Source: a virus. Taken from it: a DNA stretch of 64,000 nucleotides. Of this stretch, positions 28,657 to 36,436 are shown piece after piece; positions within the stretch are counted from its first letter, which is position 1; the number at the start of each line of letters is the position of its first letter. The notes beneath the pieces were generated by a model, which was not told the origin of the DNA, made no database searches, and saw only the letters and a program-made list of their open reading frames with translations. The translations under genes and the position numbers were made by a program. Where the stretch lies: the IMG/VR virus record IMGVR_UViG_3300028030_000001, positions 1 to 64,000 of that record; one strand, written 5' to 3'.

Positions 28657-29194
28657 ATCAATCCTTACTGTACTTGCTGCAATTTTTCTCTTTGTGTGTC
28701 TTTTTGCTTGTGCCCAGCTTCAGACTGTAAGTAAACCTGCGTACAATCTTGGGGCTATTTCAGCCTATACTTATGGTTTGTCTGAGAAGATAAAACTGGT
28801 TAAGGCTACTGTTGATGCACATCCTTACAGATTTACAAAAGACGAACTTAAAACACTTCATCAGGCATTTGAGTCTTGGGACTATATAGCGAAACGGCTC
28901 GAAGCATCTACAGCTACAGGTATAACTGCCGAAGAGTTACAGGCACTGTACCAGGTTGGTAAAGAGACATATATTAACTGTCGAAACATTGTAAAACCCA
29001 AGCTGGACGAAATGCCGATAGAGGACCAGATGACGTTTATAAGTCTTGATATGTATGCAAAGAGACTGGACCAGGCCGTTACCGAATTCAAATCTGATCC
29101 AAACTCAGACACAGCCATGAAAGTAGGTAAGTTTCTTCTTGAACTTGCGAACATTGCTCTTATTATTGCTCCGAAAGTGGCTGCTGTAATCTGA
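28649..29194 (+). CDS. Phage lipoprotein, possible outer spanin or exclusion protein
   Basis: 181 residues. Hydrophobic signal MTKSILTVLAAIFLFVCLFA followed by C21 in a lipobox-like LFAC. The mature part is largely helical. Lipid-anchored proteins of phage late operons include outer spanins and superinfection-exclusion proteins. The neighbouring 55-residue membrane protein could be a partner. Function is inference. Confidence 0.7.
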   Translation: MTKSILTVLAAIFLFVCLFACAQLQTVSKPAYNLGAISAYTYGLSEKIKLVKATVDAHPYRFTKDELKTLHQAFESWDYIAKRLEASTATGITAEELQALYQVGKETYINCRNIVKPKLDEMPIEDQMTFISLDMYAKRLDQAVTEFKSDPNSDTAMKVGKFLLELANIALIIAPKVAAVI

Positions 29195-29361
29195 TGCGTG
29201 ATACAATAATCTTTGTACTATGTTGTACTGTTATTGGCCTTGTTATTGTTTTGAACAGTACAATAAAAAACCCCGATAATATACTGAGTATGCTTATCGG
29301 GGCTATGGCAGGCAGTGTGTCAGGCTACAGGCTTGGCAAATCTAAGGCCGAAAAGTCTTAA
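29194..29361 (+). CDS. Very small two-segment membrane protein (55 residues)
   Basis: ATG shares its A with the preceding TGA. Sequence opens with a hydrophobic helix (TIIFVLCCTVIGLVIVL), a short loop (NSTIKNPDN) and a second helix (ILSMLIGAMAGSVSGY), then a basic tail. Last gene of the rightward operon. Its final 20 bases overlap the convergent M15 gene, and a hairpin acting on the other strand lies within it. Holin-like size and topology. Confidence 0.6.
   Translation: MRDTIIFVLCCTVIGLVIVLNSTIKNPDNILSMLIGAMAGSVSGYRLGKSKAEKS
29265..29302 (-). terminator. Rho-independent terminator for the leftward operon
   Basis: Perfect 9-base stem CCCCGATAA (29271-29279) with TTATCGGGG (29294-29302), 14-base loop. 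On the - strand the stem is followed by TTTTTTATT. It lies 40 bases past the stop of the M15 gene, inside the + strand 55-residue gene. Confidence 0.8.
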
Positions 29362-29749
29362 CTGGTTCAACATTCCGGCAGTCGATATGAAGCCAACTCG
29401 TACCTAGTTCTACTGCCGTTATATGTATGCGTGCGGGAATTGTTTTTGATATGATATGTTTCCGCACAAGTTCTACATCAGTGTCTCGAAATAAGCAGTC
29501 TGCCGCTCTTCCGAAGCTGTGTTGTGAAGTAGGTGAATAGTAAGGGCTGTTAGGTGTTCTGAGTCCTGACCATTCACGCTCCCCACCATGCATATAATTG
29601 TTGATTATAATAGGCCCATACAAATCTCTGAGTATATCCAGAGACTTGAGAAGTCTGTCATCCATGAATTGCCATGCCTGTGCCCTAAATTGTGCGTAAA
29701 TGTGTGGCGGAACAAGCTCATAAATTCTGAAATGATTGCATTTGTACAT
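29342..29749 (-). CDS. M15-family peptidase, putative endolysin
   Basis: 135 residues from the ATG at 29749 (a GTG at 29758 is also possible). These zinc D,D- or L,D-carboxypeptidase-like enzymes cut peptidoglycan cross-bridge peptides. The zinc signature is present: SQHSFGRAADCLF gives H77 and D84, and SWLHIDCRN gives H121 and D123. Length matches the compact Peptidase_M15_3 type. No signal peptide, so release would need a holin. Oddly, it is the last gene of the early-strand operon, not in the late operon with the membrane proteins. Confidence 0.85.
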   Translation of the reverse strand: MYKCNHFRIYELVPPHIYAQFRAQAWQFMDDRLLKSLDILRDLYGPIIINNYMHGGEREWSGLRTPNSPYYSPTSQHSFGRAADCLFRDTDVELVRKHIISKTIPARIHITAVELGTSWLHIDCRNVEPVKTFRP

Positions 29750-29751
29750 TT

Positions 29752-30216
29752 TTACCACCCAAGATATTCCACAGTATCTATAACTGCTTGAGTAAGCTGA
29801 GGTTCAAATAACATATTTCTGCAGTATTCTTTTGTAGCCTCCATAACTTTGTCTGGATTTTTAGCTTTTATTTCTGCTAAATCTTTTAGTATGCCTATAA
29901 CACCTCTATAGTTAGTAGTTTTAGGCACAGGCATCAACCCTTTCTGTGCTTTTTCTTGTATATTGTGTATTACAGAGGTATCTGACGCTGAAGTAGCACA
30001 TTTTTTGGTAGTAACAGGTTTATTGTCGGACTGTTTGTTATTCGGTGTGTTGATTGTTACAGGTATCTGTCTATTACTGATTTTACTTTGTGCCACTATG
30101 CTAATCATGGCTTGTTCTATCATGCTGTATTTGTAGTGTGTACTTACAGTAGATATAGCCATTATTAGTTCAGTAATAGCAGATTCAAAATTACGAATAT
30201 GAGTCAAGTGTCTCAT
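29752..30216 (-). CDS. Protein of unknown function
   Basis: 154 residues, ATG overlapping the stop of the upstream gene by 4 bases. Helical ends joined by a Ser/Asn/Gln-rich linker (residues about 50-85). No recognised motif. Confidence 0.75.
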   Translation of the reverse strand: MRHLTHIRNFESAITELIMAISTVSTHYKYSMIEQAMISIVAQSKISNRQIPVTINTPNNKQSDNKPVTTKKCATSASDTSVIHNIQEKAQKGLMPVPKTTNYRGVIGILKDLAEIKAKNPDKVMEATKEYCRNMLFEPQLTQAVIDTVEYLGW

Positions 30217-31067
30217 CCAAAGATTCTCCTTTCCAGGTCTGAAGGAGCGGGTATTTTATCCAGCATCTCTTGTTCCAAATCCTTTGTATCCGTCCTGGTA
30301 GCCCTGTTCGGTCTTTTCTGTTTATAGTTCAAAGCACGAACGGGTACAGGTTTCTTATCTGATACAGGTTTGGTTATTTCTTTGCCTACTTTAAGACCAG
30401 GCTTAAATAAGTCTTTCCATGAGATCATATCTTGTTGCCACGCCCATAATGCACGAGCAAGCTTAGTTCTGGCATAACCTGTAACAAGCCTTAATTCGTA
30501 ACTGGTTATGGCTTTACCTCTGTGCCGTAAAACCTCATAAGTCGCATCTGTTATGTTTCTGTCCAAGTGATATAACCTGTTTCGGATATTGTCGTGTAGT
30601 TGCCTAAAATCCTGTTTTTGGGAGCACACACTGAACAGTTTAGTAATTGTGTTAGTATCACGTTTAAGCCGCTTGGCTACGTCAGATAAACTGTACTCCT
30701 TACCGTTTATTACTACTCTCCTGGAACTGTTGTCTGGTCCGTCAATAAACTCTATCTTGTACTGTTTCTCTTTGCCCTCCATGATAACTTTCTTTCGTTC
30801 CTCAGTTATACCTGTGTCTGGCAAAGAAAATGGGTTGGTAGGGCTTGATTTTTTTGTTTCCGATTTGTGCTTGGTTTTGGTAGACTCGAATTCACCTACT
30901 GCCTCAGAGACTTTTTCTCCTATAACCTTGATTACATGCTCTGCACGGTCTTTGGGCACAGGTACTTCAAGTGCAGCTATTTCTTTTGTTTCAAGGTTTT
31001 CCCATGTCAATACAAGCACACTTAGTGTCTCGTGATACGTTGCGGATATTCTGTGTGTAGGTTTCAT
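30213..31067 (-). CDS. Putative DNA-binding protein of unknown function
   Basis: 284 residues. A charged, low-complexity region (SEAVGEFESTKTKHKSETKK) separates an N-terminal domain from a middle helical region. The segment YSLSDVAKRLKRDTNTITKLF near residues 124-144 resembles a helix-turn-helix, and a second helical segment (SYELRLVTGYARTKLARAL) follows. Basic C-terminus. Likely a DNA-associated protein; family unknown. Confidence 0.75.
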   Translation of the reverse strand: MKPTHRISATYHETLSVLVLTWENLETKEIAALEVPVPKDRAEHVIKVIGEKVSEAVGEFESTKTKHKSETKKSSPTNPFSLPDTGITEERKKVIMEGKEKQYKIEFIDGPDNSSRRVVINGKEYSLSDVAKRLKRDTNTITKLFSVCSQKQDFRQLHDNIRNRLYHLDRNITDATYEVLRHRGKAITSYELRLVTGYARTKLARALWAWQQDMISWKDLFKPGLKVGKEITKPVSDKKPVPVRALNYKQKRPNRATRTDTKDLEQEMLDKIPAPSDLERRIFG

Positions 31068-31068
31068 A

Positions 31069-31545
31069 TCAATTCACCATAATCATTGCCATATTAAAAT
31101 CGCTTACTGTATAGGCAGAACTAACGAGAAATTCTCTCAACTCTTCACCGCTCTGGTCAAGTTCATAATATTTCCCGTAATAAACTGCCCGGATACCTGC
31201 TTGTATTATAGCCTTCAAACATTCGTTACAAGGCATGATAGATACTACCATTATCGCTGATTCACAAGCGGTTCCATATTTGGCACACTGCAATAAAGCA
31301 TTCTTTTCCGCATGTTCACACGGTAAGTCTTGTAATACTGTGCCGCTCTTTCTATCAGGCTTCCAACAAGTTTCATTACAGTTAGGGAACCCTGACGGAA
31401 GTCCGTTATAACCTGTAGCGATGATACGCTTGTCTCTTACTATTACACAACCTACCTTACGCCTTACACAATGGGATTTCTCCGCTACTGTGTCCGCTAC
31501 TCTCAGAAAATGTGTAAGCCAATCATGTCTTATGATACCACTCAT
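31069..31545 (-). CDS. Deoxycytidylate (dCMP) deaminase
   Basis: 158 residues; converts dCMP to dUMP, the substrate of thymidylate synthase. Zinc motifs present: C-x-H-A-E as PCEHAEKNAL (H78, E80) and MPCNECLKAI (C106, C109). Length and order match ComEB/dCMP deaminase type proteins. Supplies the ThyX encoded about 3.5 kb upstream on the same strand. Good GGAGAGG site before the ATG. Confidence 0.95.
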   Translation of the reverse strand: MSGIIRHDWLTHFLRVADTVAEKSHCVRRKVGCVIVRDKRIIATGYNGLPSGFPNCNETCWKPDRKSGTVLQDLPCEHAEKNALLQCAKYGTACESAIMVVSIMPCNECLKAIIQAGIRAVYYGKYYELDQSGEELREFLVSSAYTVSDFNMAMIMVN

Positions 31546-31560
31546 AACCTCTCCTGTTTT

Positions 31561-31585
31561 GTGCTCCGCTCAAAGAACGGAGCAC
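31561..31585 (-). other. Hairpin in the leader of the dCMP deaminase gene
   Basis: GTGCTCCG (31561-31568) pairs with CGGAGCAC (31578-31585), 9-base loop, in the 47-base gap between the HU-like gene and the deaminase. No U-run follows on either strand, so this looks like mRNA structure next to the ribosome site and not a terminator. Confidence 0.5.
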
Positions 31586-31592
31586 AGCTTAT

Positions 31593-31871
31593 CTACTTGT
31601 TAAGTTCTTCTTTCAACATTTTCGAACATTTGAAGGTAAGCACCTTTTTGTTTGGGTAACTGATATGTCCCCTGTTTGATTTGATTGTGCCTCCCTTACG
31701 TTCTTTAATCAGAAACCGACCAAACCCACGAATGGTGATACCGTCCTCTGCTTCTTGGGCTATGTAATCCACAAAAGCATCAAGTGTTTTGCTTATGTGA
31801 TGTTTGGAAATATGCATATCAAATATTTCCTCAACTCTTTCCTGTACTCCGTCTACTATCTTTCTGTGCAT
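31593..31871 (-). CDS. HU/IHF-like DNA-binding protein
   Basis: 92 residues. Pattern ITIRGFGRFLIKERKGG, then YPNKKVLTFKCSKMLKEEL follows the HU fold: strand, GFGxF turn, DNA-binding arm and final helix. The arm is short compared with bacterial HU. Probably bends or packs DNA during replication. AAGGAG site before the ATG. Confidence 0.85.
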   Translation of the reverse strand: MHRKIVDGVQERVEEIFDMHISKHHISKTLDAFVDYIAQEAEDGITIRGFGRFLIKERKGGTIKSNRGHISYPNKKVLTFKCSKMLKEELNK

Positions 31872-31875
31872 GATG

Positions 31876-32409
31876 CTACTCCTTAAAGTATTCCAGTGCT
31901 ACGTCAGTAGCTACTATTTCAGCCATTATGAGGCTGTCACTTAGATGTATTTCTGTAAAATCCTTTATGTCGATTCGCTCCGAAGAGTGATCTGATTCCG
32001 GTTCAATCCCATCCCTAACCAGTTTCAGTACCACACCACCAAAAGTTTCTGTTATCAATCTGGCTTCATTTTCCCTCCTTACATCATCAATTATTACGTG
32101 TTTGTGTGGGCATTTCCGTATAGCTCGTTCCATGTTGATTACCCATAAATCCTCATGAATCAAGTCTCTGACACACTCCGTTCCGAATATCTGCATGATC
32201 TGTCTTGGAGTCTTGCCGTATTCAGGCAATATTTGAGACTTGAGTTCCCGACTCATGAAGTATTCTATCGGATACCCGGTAAAGACAGAGCAAGCTTTTT
32301 TGAGCGGATAGGCAAACGAATATACCACACAGTCAGTTGTATTCTTACGCATGAAATTGGCGAAAGTTGTCTTACCTGTGCCTGCGTAACCGGCCAAACC
32401 TATGATCAT
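31876..32409 (-). CDS. Deoxynucleoside monophosphate kinase
   Basis: 177 residues. Walker A loop GYAGTGKT at residues 7-14, then a pattern typical of phage dNMP kinases (YGKTPRQIMQIFGTECVRD, LWVINMERAI, VIIDDVRRENEA). Phosphorylates dNMPs to dNDPs for DNA synthesis. Coupled to the DNA ligase gene by a 4-base overlap and followed by the HU-like gene. Confidence 0.9.
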   Translation of the reverse strand: MIIGLAGYAGTGKTTFANFMRKNTTDCVVYSFAYPLKKACSVFTGYPIEYFMSRELKSQILPEYGKTPRQIMQIFGTECVRDLIHEDLWVINMERAIRKCPHKHVIIDDVRRENEARLITETFGGVVLKLVRDGIEPESDHSSERIDIKDFTEIHLSDSLIMAEIVATDVALEYFKE

Positions 32410-33752
32410 AAACAGTTCTCCTTTATGTATTCCAATGTATCTGTTTCTCCGTCTTTATCGAATCTGATTTCAACCAGTCTAGGAAGAAATAGCGAGTACA
32501 CGCCGTCTCGTGAGTCTGAATCAATAACGGATTCGTACCGAACCGTGGCAAGTTTCCCGATACAATCAGAATCAATACTTTCTCTGTCTCTGTCCGTAAG
32601 CCCTGAACTTACCTGTACCTTAACCTTACCATCATCCGATTCGAGTATAAGACTGCCTACACAATGTTCGTACTTAGTGCCCTGTTTCCCTGGCAGAATC
32701 TGTTTTATTCTGAGTTCACAATCGGATTCGTTTTTGATTTTGATCTGGTCTTTTGACGTGCCATCTTTCCAGATTCCGTACTTGTTCTTTACTACACAAC
32801 CTTCCTCACCAGATAATCTCATAGCCCTATAATGGTGAGCTATATCTTCATTAGACCTTACAATGTGTGTTATTATAGCCTCGAACACATCTACCCGTCT
32901 GTGTGTTTCAGCTATTTCACGGCATTTTTCGTACCTGTCCATGTACGGGGTAGTGCTCATACCTCTAACAAATACCTCGTATGTAACACAGTCCCATATA
33001 CTGTAACATACACTATTAAGTTCTTCTTTAGTGGCCGTGTCTTTAATACATTTGTTGATTATGCCGTTACCTTTCTTACGAGGTAGGACAAATCCGTTTT
33101 CGTCTCTTACAAGAAGCTCCCCCATAAGTACATATCGTGTATTGTACAAGCCAAGAGCTTTAGCTTGTATCATCATGGTATCATACAAAAGTACACCAGG
33201 CTCAGACAACGCTACAATATCTGATCCGTTTCTGGTCATGAAACCTACATCTTTTGCGTTAAAGTAAGCGTAAGCGAATACGCCATCAGCCTTTGGCTGT
33301 AACATGGCCGGGAACGTAATATTGCCTATTTTGGCTTGGGAAGAACAGCGCATATAAGGAATAATCGTAATAAGGCCAGGCTCGACTTTATTCACGGTCT
33401 TGGCCGCAATTCCGCTTCCTAACCGTTTCGTTACTATCCGGCGCACAACTTCCCATGTTTCCTTGTCAGGAATCATTGAAAACAGTTCATCCTTTTCTTC
33501 TTTCTTGATTCCTCTTTGTATCGACAACTCAATAAGTTTGTTTAGAATGTCATTACCTGGTGTCTGTACACCCGTATTTTTGAACTTGGGTAGTTTGTTG
33601 ATATGGAAAGTGTATCCTGGGTCAAGCGACAGCATAGCAGTTGTCCTGAACAGTGGATCAGTCAGGAAATCTTTAAGAAGCTGTTTTTTGGTTTGTGCTG
33701 AATTTGCTTCAGACAAGAGTTGAAGCTTGTCATAAACTGGTTTCAGGCTCAT
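32406..33752 (-). CDS. ATP-dependent DNA ligase
   Basis: 448 residues; seals nicks using ATP. Nucleotidyltransferase motifs in order: motif I LQPKADG with nucleophile K154, motif III-like YVLMGELLV (about 207-215), motif IV EEGCVVK (about 316-322) and motif V DQIKIKN (about 335-341), followed by an OB-fold-like C-terminus. Comparable to T4/T7-type phage ligases. GGAG before the ATG; directly preceded by a small basic gene with no gap. Confidence 0.93.
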   Translation of the reverse strand: MSLKPVYDKLQLLSEANSAQTKKQLLKDFLTDPLFRTTAMLSLDPGYTFHINKLPKFKNTGVQTPGNDILNKLIELSIQRGIKKEEKDELFSMIPDKETWEVVRRIVTKRLGSGIAAKTVNKVEPGLITIIPYMRCSSQAKIGNITFPAMLQPKADGVFAYAYFNAKDVGFMTRNGSDIVALSEPGVLLYDTMMIQAKALGLYNTRYVLMGELLVRDENGFVLPRKKGNGIINKCIKDTATKEELNSVCYSIWDCVTYEVFVRGMSTTPYMDRYEKCREIAETHRRVDVFEAIITHIVRSNEDIAHHYRAMRLSGEEGCVVKNKYGIWKDGTSKDQIKIKNESDCELRIKQILPGKQGTKYEHCVGSLILESDDGKVKVQVSSGLTDRDRESIDSDCIGKLATVRYESVIDSDSRDGVYSLFLPRLVEIRFDKDGETDTLEYIKENCL

Positions 33753-33917
33753 TTACATTCTCCTACCTTTGAGTTTCTGGTATTCGTTGCGTTTATCGTC
33801 AGCTACAATACACACCCTAGCACCTTTATCGAGTTTCCACACATAGCTCCTATGTCTTGGAGAATACTCTGTGCCATACACTGTCTTACGAATCTTTTTT
33901 GCTTTCTTGTTTCTCAT
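33753..33917 (-). CDS. Very small basic protein (54 residues)
   Basis: Fills the gap between the ligase gene and the Rad50-like gene exactly: ATG overlaps the upstream TGA and its TAA abuts the ligase ATG. Sequence begins MRNKKAKKIRKTVYGTEYSP and ends KLKGRRM; strongly basic, with one hydrophobic strand (RVCIVADD). Function unknown; possibly nucleic-acid binding. Confidence 0.65.
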   Translation of the reverse strand: MRNKKAKKIRKTVYGTEYSPRHRSYVWKLDKGARVCIVADDKRNEYQKLKGRRM

Positions 33918-34534
33918 TTAACACCTCTTAACCTGTATTTTTCTATCTTATCACACACCAAAAATTCTTTACTATGTGTAGACAGAATCAGTTGTAACCC
34001 CAATTCAGAACATAACCTGCTCAGAACTTTAGCAGCTAATGCCTGATTATCCTCACTCAAATGTTTTAATGGTTCATCAGCTATAATTACCGGAGCGGAT
34101 TCTGTCAGGACTACATAAGCCATTCTGAGTACGGTCGAGGCTATATCAGCGTAACCGAACCCACAAGACCTCAATGGGTCGTATTGATTACCGTCCCGCT
34201 CATAGGCAAATTCGCATTTAAGCTTACTCCGGTAAAAACTGAAAACGGATTTGAAAGCATAAACATTGTCTGATTCAGAACTGAACACGGCTTTGAACGC
34301 TTCAGTTACTACATCATCGAAATAACTGGAAGCTGTAGATTGTACGATATAAAGAGCGTCATACAAGACCTCAAGTGCTTGTTTATTGGTTTGTAGCTTG
34401 TTCTGTAACTGCTCTGAGTTGTGTTCAAGCTCTGATTTTAAAGTAGTCAGGTACTCAAACCTTTTAGTGGCCTTGTCTAGTCTATTCTTCAGTTTCGAGT
34501 TCAAGGAAGTCTCCGTACTCTGATATAAACTCAT
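33914..34534 (-). CDS. Rad50/SbcC-like ATPase, C-terminal half
   Basis: 206 residues. Begins with a short coil, then an ABC-type C-terminal lobe: signature-like SCGFGYADIASTVLRM (about 123-138), Walker B VIIADEPLKHLSEDN (about 149-163) and the H-loop ILSTHS (183-188). There is no Walker A here. It is found 2 kb away in the N-terminal-half gene 36381-37739. A TTG at 34504 behind GGAG is an alternative start, as the ATG at 34534 overlaps the upstream gene by 53 bases. Confidence 0.85.
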   Translation of the reverse strand: MSLYQSTETSLNSKLKNRLDKATKRFEYLTTLKSELEHNSEQLQNKLQTNKQALEVLYDALYIVQSTASSYFDDVVTEAFKAVFSSESDNVYAFKSVFSFYRSKLKCEFAYERDGNQYDPLRSCGFGYADIASTVLRMAYVVLTESAPVIIADEPLKHLSEDNQALAAKVLSRLCSELGLQLILSTHSKEFLVCDKIEKYRLRGVK

Positions 34535-34736
34535 CCCATAACTGATTAGCCTTCTCTATAGCTTCATTCACTTCTTTCTTTTGTTTTTCCAGGTAAGCTT
34601 CGGCTTCCTCTATAGTATCGAAACCTAACCTGTCCATGAGTGCTTCATATTTTCCTTCGAGCTTGTCTCGTTCTTTTTTCTTGGCCTCTATCTGTTCCTC
34701 AATGATTTTCAGATCATCTTCTGTAAATTTAAGCAT
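34482..34736 (-). CDS. Short coiled-coil protein next to the SbcC C-terminal half
   Basis: 84 residues from the ATG at 34736, overlapping the thyX stop by 8 bases. Two coil segments (DLKIIEEQIEAKKKERDKLE, YLEKQKKEVNEAIEKANQL) separated by a glycine. Lying just before the SbcC C-terminal half, it could supply missing coil length to the split ATPase, or be an independent helper. That link is inference. Confidence 0.75.
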   Translation of the reverse strand: MLKFTEDDLKIIEEQIEAKKKERDKLEGKYEALMDRLGFDTIEEAEAYLEKQKKEVNEAIEKANQLWDEFISEYGDFLELETEE

Positions 34737-35493
34737 CAGAAAACCTCTCCAACAACTCATCACGTAACGGTTTTATAAGTGCCTGCATTTGTGGGTCAGC
34801 AGCAGAAGAACAACGCAATTCAAATATTGTTTTCCATTGAGACAGTCTTGTAGTCATAACAATGACTGTAGATAATGCTTGTGGAAGTATGTTTCTGGCC
34901 TGTTGTGCAGGCAAACCACGATTGAGCATTTTCAGATATGTAAGCTCAATATTGTGCAGTTCCATAGTAAACTCGTCTTGGATACTGTGATGCCATTCCT
35001 CAAACTTGACAGGCTTTATGAAAACAAGTCCTTCACTTTCACGGCAATACCTGGTAGATTTTATAGAAAACCCGCAGAACAATCTGTGTCTTGTAAGTTC
35101 CGCCATCATTGCTCTGTTCGTAAAGAACTCTACCGTAATCATAGGATTACTTATATTCTGCTTGTTTCCGTCAAAGAAAGGCTCAAGATCGTCCACAGAT
35201 TCGATTCCATACCGCTCTATGAATACTCTGAGATTGTTTGCGTACCGACCATCACCTGCATAAGCTTCCCATCGAGAATTAATTGCGTTATCTGTTATCA
35301 CATCAACATGCTCAAATACAGACAAATGACCTCTTCTCAAGAGGTGGTTAAGCATCGGTTTCCACGAATCTTCCGTTATCTTGTCTCTTGAATCGTAACA
35401 AGTCCTGCCTGCTTTTTCTATCCACTTCATAGCAGGCACGAATTCTGTAGGTGGCACACCCCAAATGCTATGATATTGTTCTTTGATTTGCAT
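34729..35493 (-). CDS. thyX: Flavin-dependent thymidylate synthase ThyX
   Basis: 254 residues; methylates dUMP to dTMP using methylenetetrahydrofolate and FAD. The signature region reads RHRLFCGFSIKSTRYCRES. The usual ThyX motif has RHR, seven residues and Ser. Here eight residues stand between RHR and the Ser of STRY, a one-residue difference. Other family parts are present (PQALSTVIVMTTRLSQWK toward the C-terminus). Strong GAGGAG ribosome site; overlaps the SbcD-like gene. Inserted between the two halves of SbcC. Confidence 0.9.
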   Translation of the reverse strand: MQIKEQYHSIWGVPPTEFVPAMKWIEKAGRTCYDSRDKITEDSWKPMLNHLLRRGHLSVFEHVDVITDNAINSRWEAYAGDGRYANNLRVFIERYGIESVDDLEPFFDGNKQNISNPMITVEFFTNRAMMAELTRHRLFCGFSIKSTRYCRESEGLVFIKPVKFEEWHHSIQDEFTMELHNIELTYLKMLNRGLPAQQARNILPQALSTVIVMTTRLSQWKTIFELRCSSAADPQMQALIKPLRDELLERFSDA

Positions 35494-36436
35494 TGATCCA
35501 CTCCTCTATTTTGTTTCGTACTGCATCTGCTACTTTACGGTCGTTTAACAGGTGCTTGATTACTTCTATTGGGTCAGGTGTTACCTCTTTGTTGCCAAAT
35601 GCCTGCAACAGTTTCTGTACATCAACAGATACTGTTTTCTTTTCTTTTTTCTCTACTTCATCAGGTGTTACTTTGTAGTATTGTTCGGCAGGTAACAAGG
35701 ACTGAAGCACAATACGCCTCCATTCAAGCGTTTCGCTGTTGATAAGCCATACACAAGGTTCATGGTCATACTGGTTTATTGCAGACCTTGCGATAGAACC
35801 GCAGTTGATCAAAAGTTGATCATTTGTCTGAGTAACGAAAGATTGATGATTGTCTCCGCACAAGAACAGTTTTATATGTGGATTAGTCTGCATCAAATCT
35901 TCAGACAGGAGGTATTTTGATTCGTCTATGGGTAAGGTTGTGTTCGATACAAGAGCGTGAACGAGAGCTTTATTTTTGTGTGTACTTATTATGTCAGACT
36001 CTGTATCGAGTTTGATAACGTAAGAAGAATCAATGGCTAACTTGACAACACCAGCAGCTATAAGCGTACCAAATTGGCTGTCTTTCACGCCTTCCATTGT
36101 GTAGTTGTAATTCTTTACGTCATGATTGCCCGGTATAGCTTTTATTGGTACGCTCCAATGCCTGAGTTCTGTGATAAGGTCGAACATCTGAGATTCTGTT
36201 ATGTTTCCTGTAGGTGCATCAAACCAGTCACCTACAAACACAACCTCTCTTACTTTATGATACTTTGCTATACCTCGTATTTCTTCAAGTGACAGCATTG
36301 ACTGTTCAAACATACTGACCTCGTTCCTGACATACTTAGGAACTCGATTAGTCATATGTAAGTCAGCAAATGCCAGTATATCAAACTCTCCAGTGGATTC
36401 TGTAGGCTCCACACTTGGGGCAGGTTTCAAGACCAC
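35468..36436 (-). CDS. SbcD/Mre11-like nuclease
   Basis: 322 residues. Metallophosphoesterase motifs in order: DLH (25-27), FVGDWFD (67-73), IPGNHDVKN (101-109), a later VHALVSN, and CGDNHQSF. These bind two metals in Mre11/SbcD, which trims DNA ends with Rad50/SbcC. GTG start behind AAAGGAG, lying within the last 56 bases of the SbcC N-terminal-half gene. The C-terminal ~70 residues form a capping or partner-binding part. Confidence 0.9.
   Translation of the reverse strand: MVLKPAPSVEPTESTGEFDILAFADLHMTNRVPKYVRNEVSMFEQSMLSLEEIRGIAKYHKVREVVFVGDWFDAPTGNITESQMFDLITELRHWSVPIKAIPGNHDVKNYNYTMEGVKDSQFGTLIAAGVVKLAIDSSYVIKLDTESDIISTHKNKALVHALVSNTTLPIDESKYLLSEDLMQTNPHIKLFLCGDNHQSFVTQTNDQLLINCGSIARSAINQYDHEPCVWLINSETLEWRRIVLQSLLPAEQYYKVTPDEVEKKEKKTVSVDVQKLLQAFGNKEVTPDPIEVIKHLLNDRKVADAVRNKIEEWINANQRTIS

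Noticed and set aside
32155-32832. 225-codon + strand frame over the kinase and ligase genes
   Set aside because: Ser/Thr/Leu-rich antisense reading of two confidently identified enzymes.
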